In this document: positions 1 to 6,125 of the stretch, piece after piece | How the letters are laid out: the number at the start of each line of letters is the position of its first letter | Position numbering within the stretch: position 1 is the first letter of the stretch | Source of the DNA: DATLOJ01 sp035536315 | Lineage (GTDB): Bacteria > Actinomycetota > CADDZG01 > JAHWKV01 | NCBI GenBank assembly: GCA_035536315.1 | Contig: DATLOJ010000094.1 | Span: 1-11,236 of the forward strand | DNA: 11,236 nucleotides | Direction of reading: 5' to 3' | Position numbers and translations under genes: made by a program | The notes under the pieces: model-generated | Databases searched by the model: none | Seen by the model: the letters and a program-made list of their open reading frames with translations, nothing else | Told to the model about the DNA's origin: nothing

Positions 1-1861
1 GGCTGCTAAGAGAAGGATCCACAACTACTTCCAGGGAAGGAAACCGTGATATCTCCGCCTCGAGAGCTGCCGCGAGCCCCCTGTCGGTGAGCAGAGCAGG
101 GAAAATTCCCCTTGCGATCTCTCTGACTTTCTCGAGCGCCTCTGCTGTCTTCCCGGCCGCCCAATCGATCAGATCTTCCAGCTCCTCGGTTTCCAGGCTG
201 GTGTCTGGGGTCAGGTCCTGGATTTGCGAAAGATTGGAGGCGACAGCTTCGTGCACTTCCCTCTGAAACGCGAGCCGGGTCTGCAGCGATGCGTTCGTAA
301 GGCGCCTGTGCGATTCCTTCAAGGCCAGTTCCTGAGCCCTGGTCTCGGCCAAATGGTCTCTTAGCTGTAAGGCCAGCCTCATGTTGACGAGGGCAAGAGT
401 CGTTCGGGGGAGAAGAGCCCGCATAACGGCTTCGTCATCTCTGTTGACGGGATTCCCCTTCGACTTGAATAGCTGAACGTCTCCTATTACGGAGTCATCG
501 CTCAGAATCGGAAATATTCCCGCCTCGCTTGGCCATGCCTCTTCCGGGACATCCCCCCAGCGCCCATCTGCCGCGCCGCCACCTGAGAGTTCGAGGGTGA
601 CCATTACTCCTCGCGCCCCGGTAGCAGCTGCGATCGTCTCGGCAATGGCGGGGAGAACCTCCTCCATGGGTCGGGCGGCCCTCATCTGTTCGGTCATCTG
701 GATCAGAGCCTGGTAAGGAGCGGCCCTTTTTCCGTAGACCAATCTGTTGGCGAGTTTTTCACTCGTTGATCGGACCGGTTCGAACGCGATTGCCACGAGT
801 CCCGTAGCCAGGACGGAAGGAATTAATCCCCTTCTTCCCCCGAGTGCAGATCCGAGCGCCACGACGAGAGCGACGTAACCGGCAGTGATGAACAGAGCAA
901 GAGAACCGAAGAGGATGCTGCGCTTGAGGATGACCTCTATGTCGTACAAGCGGTACTTGAAGATGGCGACCGCAGCCGCAATAGGCACCAGCGTAAAACC
1001 CAGGTTCAAGACGAGCATGGTCCAATCGGCCCAGCGGATGTCGAGAATGAAGATCTCGAAGAAGCCCTTCGTGTAATACGCAACCAGTGTGGTGATGAGT
1101 CCGACAGCGCTGATGAATGCGGCCAACCCAAGCCATTTCATCTGAAGCCGCCTCTCACCTCGCGATCGCAGATAACGCCCCACGAAGAAAGCCCCGGTCA
1201 GCGGAATGGTCAGAAGGAAGCTGAGGTAGGAAAGGGGGATCGATTGATTCAGCACGGATAGCTGATAGGCGATGATCTCGTATAGCCACGAAACTGCGAG
1301 GGGATTCTCACGGCCCCCGACGCTCGGCCCGAATACGGCCTCCAGAAGGAACACAGACGTTAGAGCGGCCGTTAACGTAAAGACCGCGCGGCCGCCCGCA
1401 GAGCCGAGGCGGCCATCGGGGAAGAGAATCATCAGAAACAGAAAGGCCCCGGCAAGCCCGAGGGCCCTGGCCGGCGGTGACAAAAACACAAGGAACTCTG
1501 CTTCGGGAAGGCGCATCTGGAAGCCGAACGCTCCCACCTCCGTGCCGACATTTCGCTGATAGATCCTCAACTCACCAATTGCCGAGCCCAACTGGGTGAG
1601 GGCGGTGCCAAACAAGAGCAGCCACCCGATTGGGTTCCGGTGCCTTCTTTGGCTGAGGACAAAACCGATCCCCGCGCCGGCAAGAATGCCGATGACTCCG
1701 ACCGTATAGCTGAGGTACTCGAGCCAGTGCTCCGGAGACTGCTCTGTAGGGCCCTCGGGAACCGTGCGGTTCAACACATACATGGCAACGTCCAGCACGA
1801 GCAATGCCACGGTTATCAGGACCAACGATGCCGCAAGGATGCTCCTGACGCGCCTCATCAT
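1..1861 (-). CDS. Membrane sensor histidine kinase, partial (C-terminus beyond window)
   Basis: The first 620 residues are visible and the frame is still open at base 1. Residues about 8-370 hold many hydrophobic segments, with motifs LFPDGR (147-151) and YRLYDIEVILKR (303-314) that I associate with large actinobacterial multi-TM histidine kinases. A GAF-like region follows (about 385-500), then a coiled stretch and a HisKA_3-like dimerisation segment (about 515-605) containing REVHEAVASNL (His537) and REIARGIFPALLTDRGL. The ATP-binding domain would lie outside the window. The H-box is divergent: Glu follows the His and the usual downstream Gln is absent. The start ATG (1861-1859) overlaps the upstream kinase stop as ATGA, implying translational coupling. 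AAAGGA lies 4 nt before this ATG and 7 nt before the next one, so the second ATG is also possible. It probably autophosphorylates and signals to a response regulator not seen here. The family call is firm; the ligand is unknown. Confidence 0.85.
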   Translation of the reverse strand, partial: MMRRVRSILAASLVLITVALLVLDVAMYVLNRTVPEGPTEQSPEHWLEYLSYTVGVIGILAGAGIGFVLSQRRHRNPIGWLLLFGTALTQLGSAIGELRIYQRNVGTEVGAFGFQMRLPEAEFLVFLSPPARALGLAGAFLFLMILFPDGRLGSAGGRAVFTLTAALTSVFLLEAVFGPSVGGRENPLAVSWLYEIIAYQLSVLNQSIPLSYLSFLLTIPLTGAFFVGRYLRSRGERRLQMKWLGLAAFISAVGLITTLVAYYTKGFFEIFILDIRWADWTMLVLNLGFTLVPIAAAVAIFKYRLYDIEVILKRSILFGSLALFITAGYVALVVALGSALGGRRGLIPSVLATGLVAIAFEPVRSTSEKLANRLVYGKRAAPYQALIQMTEQMRAARPMEEVLPAIAETIAAATGARGVMVTLELSGGGAADGRWGDVPEEAWPSEAGIFPILSDDSVIGDVQLFKSKGNPVNRDDEAVMRALLPRTTLALVNMRLALQLRDHLAETRAQELALKESHRRLTNASLQTRLAFQREVHEAVASNLSQIQDLTPDTSLETEELEDLIDWAAGKTAEALEKVREIARGIFPALLTDRGLAAALEAEISRFPSLEVVVDPSLSS

Positions 1862-3111
1862 CGAATCCTTTGCTCGCTGATGGGGACCCTGCCGACGACT
1901 TCCGTCCCGTCACCCTGGCCGCTGTTTATCTCCAGCGATCCTTCGAGACCAGCGAGCCTGTCCGAGAGGCTGCGAAGCCCTAGTCCCGCCTCTACGCGAT
2001 TTGCGTCGAACCCCTTTCCATCATCCGAGACGCTGAATATGAGCTCGTCGCGTTCCCGCTTCAGTGTTATGTGAACTGTGGAGGCCTCAGCATGTTTGAT
2101 CGCGTTCTGCAACGCCTCGAGACATGAGAAGTACACTGCAATCTCGGCCTCCTCGGGAAGACGGCCGACGCCGGAGTTTTCAATCTCAACGGGCACCGGA
2201 CTGGCCGTCGCAGCTTTTCGCAAAGCGCTCTCTAAGCCTTCTTCCAAAAGGACCTGCGAGCTGACGCCGCTCGTTAGCTCCTCCAGCCGCGCCAGGGCCT
2301 CCCCAGCGAGGCGAGCCACTCCTGCCATTGCTTCCGCAGCTTTGTCTGGATGATTCGAGCGTTTGGCCAGCGAAAGCTTCACCGCCATCGCAACCAGGTA
2401 CTGCTGCATCCCGTCGTGAATGTTTCGCTCGAGCATTCGTCTTTCCGAATCCTGGGCTTCCACGGTCCTCAGTCTGGCGGCCCGGACCTCGGCTGTGCGC
2501 CGGATGATTTCTTCGATCTGTCGTCTTACGTCACTTGTCAGCATGGCGTTTCGAATGGTCAGAGCAATCTGATCGCTGAGGCCCGCAATGAGCTCCCGTT
2601 CCTTTGGCGTAGGTCCCTCCGGCGACGCGCTCAGGATCGCAATCTCACCGAGAAGCTCGCCCTCGAAGACGATTGGGAGCACGTGCTCGAATAGGTCGTC
2701 GTCACCAGTCTTCGCATTGCGCGATTCCCAACGGGAAGGGCTCCACGATCCGTCTGTTGGGCGGATCTCGACCCAGGCGGCCCCCGTGGCGCGGCCTATG
2801 ACCTCCGCAACCGAGGTCAGCAGCTCGCTTGTGGAAACTTCGGCCACCCACTTCTGGAGCAGTTGGGTAGCCGCCTCTTCCGGGGATATGCGTCCACTCC
2901 CAAAGCGTCTTTCTAAGAAATCAATGAATACCTGCCGGGCTCTTGCGTACGTCAGCGAGATCGCCGTCGTGGCAACCAATGCAGGAAGGAGACTGCCGGC
3001 CGGCATGCCGGCCAAATCCCCCAACCACGCGATAGCGAAGTACAGGGCGACGACATAGGCCGCCAGCGCAGCGTAGGCAAGTACGCGGAGGGGGGTCCTG
3101 CGTGATCTCAT
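1858..3111 (-). CDS. Sensor histidine kinase, NarL/LiaS-type (GAF + HisKA_3 + HATPase_c)
   Basis: This encodes a 417-residue kinase. Two membrane segments are visible at residues about 10-30 and 38-54, then a GAF-like domain (about 90-190), a helical linker, and a HisKA_3 segment with canonical ERNIHDGMQQYL (His232, Asp233, Gln237). The ATPase domain shows an N-box EALQNAIKHA (Asn336), a G1 box DDGKGF (363-368) and a G2 box GLGLRSL (376-382). All catalytic parts are present, so it should be an active kinase that phosphorylates a NarL/FixJ-family regulator. The frame is open further upstream to a TTG near 3252, but that extension is proline-rich and does not resemble a kinase N-terminus. I chose the ATG at 3111, directly before the first membrane segment; no strong ribosome site is visible there. 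It is the first gene of a two-kinase operon and overlaps the next by 4 nt. The signal is unknown; the position opposite a lipoprotein operon suggests envelope sensing (inference). Confidence 0.92.
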   Translation of the reverse strand: MRSRRTPLRVLAYAALAAYVVALYFAIAWLGDLAGMPAGSLLPALVATTAISLTYARARQVFIDFLERRFGSGRISPEEAATQLLQKWVAEVSTSELLTSVAEVIGRATGAAWVEIRPTDGSWSPSRWESRNAKTGDDDLFEHVLPIVFEGELLGEIAILSASPEGPTPKERELIAGLSDQIALTIRNAMLTSDVRRQIEEIIRRTAEVRAARLRTVEAQDSERRMLERNIHDGMQQYLVAMAVKLSLAKRSNHPDKAAEAMAGVARLAGEALARLEELTSGVSSQVLLEEGLESALRKAATASPVPVEIENSGVGRLPEEAEIAVYFSCLEALQNAIKHAEASTVHITLKRERDELIFSVSDDGKGFDANRVEAGLGLRSLSDRLAGLEGSLEINSGQGDGTEVVGRVPISEQRIR

Positions 3112-3268
3112 GAGTGAGATTGTGGCCTTGATTCCCTGGAAGGGGAAAGGGTGTACCCCAGGTGGCTGCCGGGGTGGTTGCACTCCGGTAACTGTGGTGG
3201 CTGCACCATTAAATCTTTTCTCACCGGGCGGATAATTCGTGCCCATGAACAAATCTCAGGAGGCGGCC
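3112..3268. promoter_or_regulatory. Divergent intergenic region between kinase and lipoprotein operons
   Basis: These 157 bp must hold promoters for both the minus-strand kinase pair and the plus-strand lipoprotein operon. GATAAT at 3231-3236 is a candidate plus-strand -10, but no good -35 sits 16-18 bp upstream. GGGTGTACCC (3150-3159) is a short palindrome that could be an operator half or simple chance. The true transcription starts cannot be fixed by eye. Confidence 0.35.
3258..3263 (+). promoter_or_regulatory. Shine-Dalgarno AGGAGG deciding a TTG start
   Basis: A perfect AGGAGG lies 5 nt before TTG 3269. It lies downstream of the in-frame GTG 3239 and ATG 3245, so it supports the TTG as the real start of the first lipoprotein gene. 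Confidence 0.7.
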
Positions 3269-3892
3269 TTGAAGAAATCAATGGGATGTGTGTTGGCAAT
3301 GACCCTCATTTTTGCCTCCGGCTGCGGCGCCTTCAAGGTCGTCAAGCCCGAGAAGCCGTCGGGGCCGCAGGGAACGGCTCACAATCTGGGATTTGAGGAA
3401 GGACAGCCAGGAAAACAAGAAATATCCGGGTGGCGTTACACCCAATCAGGAGATTATGTCGTCGAGGTCGCGGACGACATCAAACGGTCGGGCAAGCAGA
3501 GCGCGCACATACGAGCCGAAGGTGAGGGCTCGTGGGGTGCCTTCAACCAGGACTACAAAGGCCCGGCCTTCGCCGGGAAAACAGTCAGAGTGAAGGCCTG
3601 GATAAAGGTTGAAGGAACCGAAGTGTGCGGCGAGTGCAACAAGCCAAACCTGGACGAGTCGGTGCTGCCCGAGGACGCGCGCAAGGGAGCTCAAGTACGA
3701 ATTCTCGGCTTCGGCGACGACGTCTTCGCAAGTGAAACTCTGGTGACCCCTCTTGTCATGGGAACTCAGGATTGGACACTGTACGAAGCCACCGCTCAAA
3801 TGCCGGCGGAAATCACTTTGGCGATTGTCGCTCCGGTTTTGTGGGGGCCGGGAAAGGCCTGGTTCGACGACCTCGAGATAACAGCCGAATGA
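3269..3892 (+). CDS. Lipoprotein with CBM4/9-like jelly-roll domain, paralog 1
   Basis: This encodes a 207-residue secreted lipoprotein. From TTG 3269 the N-terminus reads MKKSMG, a short hydrophobic core and the lipobox FASG-C19, an ideal lipoprotein signal. Starting at GTG 3239 or ATG 3245 would add residues with no signal character. The mature part opens with NLGFEEG, carries SGKQSAHIRA (about 74-83), GKTVRVKAWIKVE (103-115) and ends with WGPGKAWFDDLEI. This N-G-F-E/D start and WFDD-L-I ending are the hallmarks I associate with carbohydrate-binding-module 4/9-like galactose-binding folds. An insertion holds a CxxC pair (C120, C123) followed by KPNLDE. No catalytic residues are seen, so a binding role at the cell surface is inferred. 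It overlaps the next gene by 4 nt (ATGA) and is about two thirds identical to it by eye. The ligand is unknown. Confidence 0.85.
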   Translation: MKKSMGCVLAMTLIFASGCGAFKVVKPEKPSGPQGTAHNLGFEEGQPGKQEISGWRYTQSGDYVVEVADDIKRSGKQSAHIRAEGEGSWGAFNQDYKGPAFAGKTVRVKAWIKVEGTEVCGECNKPNLDESVLPEDARKGAQVRILGFGDDVFASETLVTPLVMGTQDWTLYEATAQMPAEITLAIVAPVLWGPGKAWFDDLEITAE

Positions 3893-4509
3893 CAAAGCGA
3901 GGTGCACTTGTGCTCGCCATGGCGATGGTGCTTGCATCGGGCTGTGACGTCGTAAAGGTGAAAGAGCCGGAGCAGCCAGCCATCGAGCGCGACAAGCCAC
4001 ATAACCTCGGATTCGAGGAAGGAGAGCCGGGAGACCAAATCCCGGGATGGCACTACAAGTCCGAAACGTACGCTATCGAAGTCGTGGACGACGTGCGACG
4101 GTCCGGGAAGCAAAGCGCCCACATAAGAGCACGTCCAGGCCAGGTTTTGTGGGGCGCTTTCAACCAGGAGTACAAAGGGTCTGTTTTCGCAGGGAAAACC
4201 GTTCGCGTAAAGGCCTGGATAAAGGTTGAAGACACGCAGGTGTGCGAGGAGTGCAGCAAGCCGAATCTGGACGAGGCGGCGATGCCAGAAGATCCGCGCA
4301 GGGGGGCACAGATTCGAGTTCTCGGATATGGGCCGTCGGCCTCCACTACCGAAACTCTCGTGACACCTCTGGTTATGGGAGCACGAGATTGGACACTGTT
4401 CGAAGCTACTGTTCAGATGCCGGCGGACATTGAAAGCGCAATCATCGCCCCAATCTTGTGGGGACCGGGGAAGGCTTGGTTCGACGATCTGCAGGTAACT
4501 ACCGAATGA
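3889..4509 (+). CDS. Lipoprotein with CBM4/9-like jelly-roll domain, paralog 2
   Basis: This encodes a 206-residue close paralog of the preceding gene, joined to it by an ATGA overlap and lacking its own clear ribosome site, so it is probably translated by coupling. The signal peptide is MTKRGALVLAMAMVLASG followed by lipid-attachment Cys19. The mature part keeps NLGFEEG (39-45), RSGKQSAHIRA, FAGKTVRVKAWIKVE, the CEEC pair (C119, C122), ETLVTPLVMG and the terminal GPGKAWFDDL. Differences from paralog 1 cluster in the linker after the Cys and around residues 148-154 (GPSASTT), plausibly loops that set ligand preference (inference). At DNA level the stretch encoding VKAWIKVE is almost unchanged between copies, pointing to tandem duplication followed by divergence. 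No enzyme motif is visible. The function is unproven; surface binding of a glycan or similar polymer is the best guess. Confidence 0.85.
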   Translation: MTKRGALVLAMAMVLASGCDVVKVKEPEQPAIERDKPHNLGFEEGEPGDQIPGWHYKSETYAIEVVDDVRRSGKQSAHIRARPGQVLWGAFNQEYKGSVFAGKTVRVKAWIKVEDTQVCEECSKPNLDEAAMPEDPRRGAQIRVLGYGPSASTTETLVTPLVMGARDWTLFEATVQMPADIESAIIAPILWGPGKAWFDDLQVTTE

Positions 4510-5114
4510 CGATGCGAACTTCGGCATTAAGGTTCGCACTGGTGGTAGCGATCATCCTGTTGCTGCCGGCTTGCAATGTCATAAAGGTCTCGAAGGGTGA
4601 GTCCGATCCAGGTGTTTTGACGAATGCAAAGAATCTCGGGTTCGACGAACCCGCTGCGGGCGATGGTGACCCGCCCGGATGGGACAGAAGGGGAGGCGAG
4701 CCCGAGCTCTATCTGTTCGAGGTCGATCCAAACACGAAGAAATCCGGAGCTTCGAGTGCATTGATACGGCTGGGCTTCGAGGAAGAGGCGGAGGAAGGTA
4801 TAGACACGAGTCTCATCCAGTGTGTCGAGCCGGACGGGTTCGAAGGCAAGTCCTTTCGGCTGACCGGGTGGATCAAAACTCAGGGTGCAGCGGGCCAGGG
4901 GGCCGCACTTTGGATTGGTGCCTACGACGCCGCCGGTGGCGACGCCGGCGGGTGGTTCCCATCAGATGACCAGTGGAGAGCCGGGGACCAGGACTGGTCT
5001 TTGTACGAGGCGCATACGCCGCCGCTGGCCGGAGCCGACAAAATCTGCTTCGGGCCGATCCTCTACGGCCCCGGCAGCGCCTGGTTCGACGAACTGAAGG
5101 TCTCGGCAGGCTAA
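4506..5114 (+). CDS. Lipoprotein with CBM4/9-like jelly-roll domain, divergent paralog 3
   Basis: This encodes a 202-residue lipoprotein whose ATG overlaps the previous stop as ATGA; a second ATG lies two codons later. The signal ends in the lipobox LLPA-C23. The fold hallmarks are shared with the two upstream genes (NLGFDEP at 43-49, KKSGASSALIR, FEGKSFRLTGWIK, DWSLYEA, GPGSAWFDELKV). The rest has diverged strongly: it is more acidic (EEEAEEG near 92-98), it lacks the CxxC insertion, and it has two other cysteines (C106, C181) that could form a disulfide. As the last gene of a three-gene operon it probably works with the other two, perhaps as a second binding specificity or a partner subunit (inference). 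It is followed by hairpin-rich noncoding DNA, consistent with the operon ending here. Confidence 0.82.
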   Translation: MTMRTSALRFALVVAIILLLPACNVIKVSKGESDPGVLTNAKNLGFDEPAAGDGDPPGWDRRGGEPELYLFEVDPNTKKSGASSALIRLGFEEEAEEGIDTSLIQCVEPDGFEGKSFRLTGWIKTQGAAGQGAALWIGAYDAAGGDAGGWFPSDDQWRAGDQDWSLYEAHTPPLAGADKICFGPILYGPGSAWFDELKVSAG

Positions 5115-5143
5115 GCGCCGAAGACGGGCCGACGCTCCGGGGA

Positions 5144-5229
5144 CATTTTTTACAAAAGCGCGGTGCTTTTCTCCTCTAGTTCCTTATTCGGTACTTTTTC
5201 GCAAAAAGCGGCGCGCTTTTCTCCAAAAG
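5144..5229. terminator. Duplicated A/T-flanked hairpins, candidate bidirectional terminator
   Basis: Two near-identical units, each a T-run, an A-run, a GC core and another T-run, start about 50 bp apart. Their cores at 5154-5174 and 5204-5224 match at 18 of 21 bases. Hairpins: AAAAGC/GCTTTT (5154-5170) and AAAAGCG/CGCTTTT (5204-5220). Around unit 2, CTTTTT/AAAAAG (5194-5208) and CTTTT/AAAAG (5216-5229) can also pair and compete with it. The site lies between the convergent lipoprotein and zinc-finger genes, where a terminator is expected. The GC part of each stem is short, so termination strength is uncertain. Confidence 0.5.
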
Positions 5230-5372
5230 TCCGGCGCGGTGGAGAGAGGGTGATCTAAATCCAGCGGAGGCGGCTAGCCTCGGCTCCTCCCGCCCGCGCA
5301 CGAACTGGCAACTTCAAAGAGGGCTAAATCTTGATACCACGCGAGTTGCCCCGGTTGCGCGGACATCGACGA
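5230..5372. other. Noncoding stretch between convergent genes
   Basis: No convincing gene is seen here. A hairpin GAGGC/GCCTC (5267-5281) sits inside a longer-range pairing of GCGCGG (5234-5239) with CCGCGC (5294-5299), so an RNA fold is possible. I looked for a tRNA and found no cloverleaf. The rest up to the zinc-finger stop codon shows nothing recognisable. Confidence 0.4.
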
Positions 5373-5759
5373 CTAGTTCAGACGCTTCTTCCAGTCTTTC
5401 GGGACCCGGCCCTTCGGTCCCGGCACCGGTTGCTCGAGAGGGTGTTCGTTGGGCGGCGCTAGGAGGGGGCCTTCCTCGTAATCTTGTGTTTCGTAGTTCC
5501 AGAACCAGTCCTCCCAGGGCTCATAGCTCTGAACGATCGGATGTCCTTTAGCGTCGGCGTGATGGCTGGCGTGCTGCGAAGGCGACGAGTCGCAGCATCC
5601 GACGTGACCGCATTGCGCGCAGCGCCGAAGATGAAACCACCAGCCCTCAGTTTCCAGGCACTCGACGCAGCCGGGACCGCTTGGGGGAACCGAGGGATCG
5701 ATTCCAGTATCGTCCGCCACCTTCGTCGAACCTTTCTGCCGCGGGTTGTCGGCGCTCAT
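5373..5759 (-). CDS. UBP-type zinc-finger domain protein
   Basis: This encodes a 128-residue protein. The ATG at 5759 is preceded by GAAGGGA with a 5-nt spacer; the frame is open further upstream, but that stretch looks noncoding. Residues about 31-95 match the stand-alone bacterial ZnF-UBP domain: CVECL (C31, C34), a W-x-H-L-R-R-C-x-x-C segment (C47, C50), GHVGCCDSSPSQHASHH (C55, C56, H63, H66, H67), GHP (H73), and a closing SYEPWEDWFWNYE. These Cys and His residues should bind zinc. Eukaryotic relatives bind ubiquitin C-termini; the role of bacterial stand-alone versions is not settled. Family members as I recall them usually end WCY where this one has WNY. The C-terminal 30 residues are Pro-rich and end basic (KDWKKRLN). 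No signal peptide is seen, so it is cytoplasmic. It lies back to back with a membrane protein gene. Confidence 0.88.
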   Translation of the reverse strand: MSADNPRQKGSTKVADDTGIDPSVPPSGPGCVECLETEGWWFHLRRCAQCGHVGCCDSSPSQHASHHADAKGHPIVQSYEPWEDWFWNYETQDYEEGPLLAPPNEHPLEQPVPGPKGRVPKDWKKRLN

Positions 5760-5773
5760 TAGAATCCCTTCTC

Positions 5774-6091
5774 TTGGGTGCTTCAAGTCGCAACGCCTCC
5801 GGCCCCCGGTCTTCACTGCTGGCTTTCGGCGTTCTGCTGCTTCTTGCGGGAGGGGGCCTTGTGCCGTTTTTTCCGATCGGGGCACTGGTTGCGGCTGCAG
5901 CTGCTGCAGGCTGCGCGGCAGTCGCGTTGTTCAAAAGTGACGATCTGGTTTGGAAGGCCGTATCTGCGGGTCTTCTCGCGGGAGCTGCTGTGCTCGCCTA
6001 CTTTGGAGTTATTGCGGTGGTATCAGAGCCGGACGACGCGGTCACCCAAGTTGAGTTTGAACAGGCCCCGGTCAAGGACGGTGTCCCTTGA
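5774..6091 (+). CDS. Small hydrophobic membrane protein, unrecognised
   Basis: The reading frame is open from TTG 5681 and I see no ATG start in it. I place the start at TTG 5774 because anything earlier would overlap the 5' end of the zinc-finger gene on the other strand; no clear ribosome site supports either choice. From 5774 it is 105 residues with about three membrane segments: about 14-32 (LLAFGVLLLLAGGG), 33-53 (alanine-rich) and 60-83 (WKAVSAGLLAGAAVLAYFGV), then an acidic soluble tail ending QAPVKDGVP. I recognise no family. The next gene, a cupredoxin lipoprotein, begins 34 nt after its stop, so the two are probably co-transcribed, and it might anchor or assist that protein (inference). 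The coding call rests on the long hydrophobic pattern and the spacing; the start is uncertain. Confidence 0.55.
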   Translation: MGASSRNASGPRSSLLAFGVLLLLAGGGLVPFFPIGALVAAAAAAGCAAVALFKSDDLVWKAVSAGLLAGAAVLAYFGVIAVVSEPDDAVTQVEFEQAPVKDGVP

Positions 6092-6125
6092 GAAAGGCGA
6101 GGGCCGATCGCATAGGGTTCGGCGA

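Larger units (their letters stand above)
3269..5114 (+). repeat. Tandem triplication of a lipoprotein gene
   Basis: Three consecutive genes share the same order: lipobox, short linker, N-L-G-F-(E/D)-E, S-G-(K/A)-x-S-A-x-I-R, G-K-(T/S), W-I-K, (D/x)-W-(T/S)-L, and G-P-G-x-A-W-F-D-(D/E). Copies 1 and 2 are close at protein and DNA level; copy 3 is older or faster evolving. All three junctions or ends are compact, with 4-nt overlaps between genes. Confidence 0.85.

Noticed and set aside
3796..4539. Long minus-strand reading frame (247 codons) opposite lipoprotein 2
   Set aside because: It mirrors a gene with a clear lipobox and conserved paralogs; the translation has no domain character and is an antisense shadow of high-GC coding DNA.
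5204..5229. CRISPR-like repeat array
   Set aside because: Only two units, palindromic with A/T runs, no regular spacers and no cas genes.
5232..5300. Possible tRNA or small structured RNA
   Set aside because: GC-rich pairings exist, but no cloverleaf, anticodon arm or T-loop consensus could be built.
5778..6125. N-terminal extension of the cupredoxin frame
   Set aside because: The stretch before GTG 6126 overlaps the membrane protein in another frame and would bury the lipoprotein signal in the middle of the protein.
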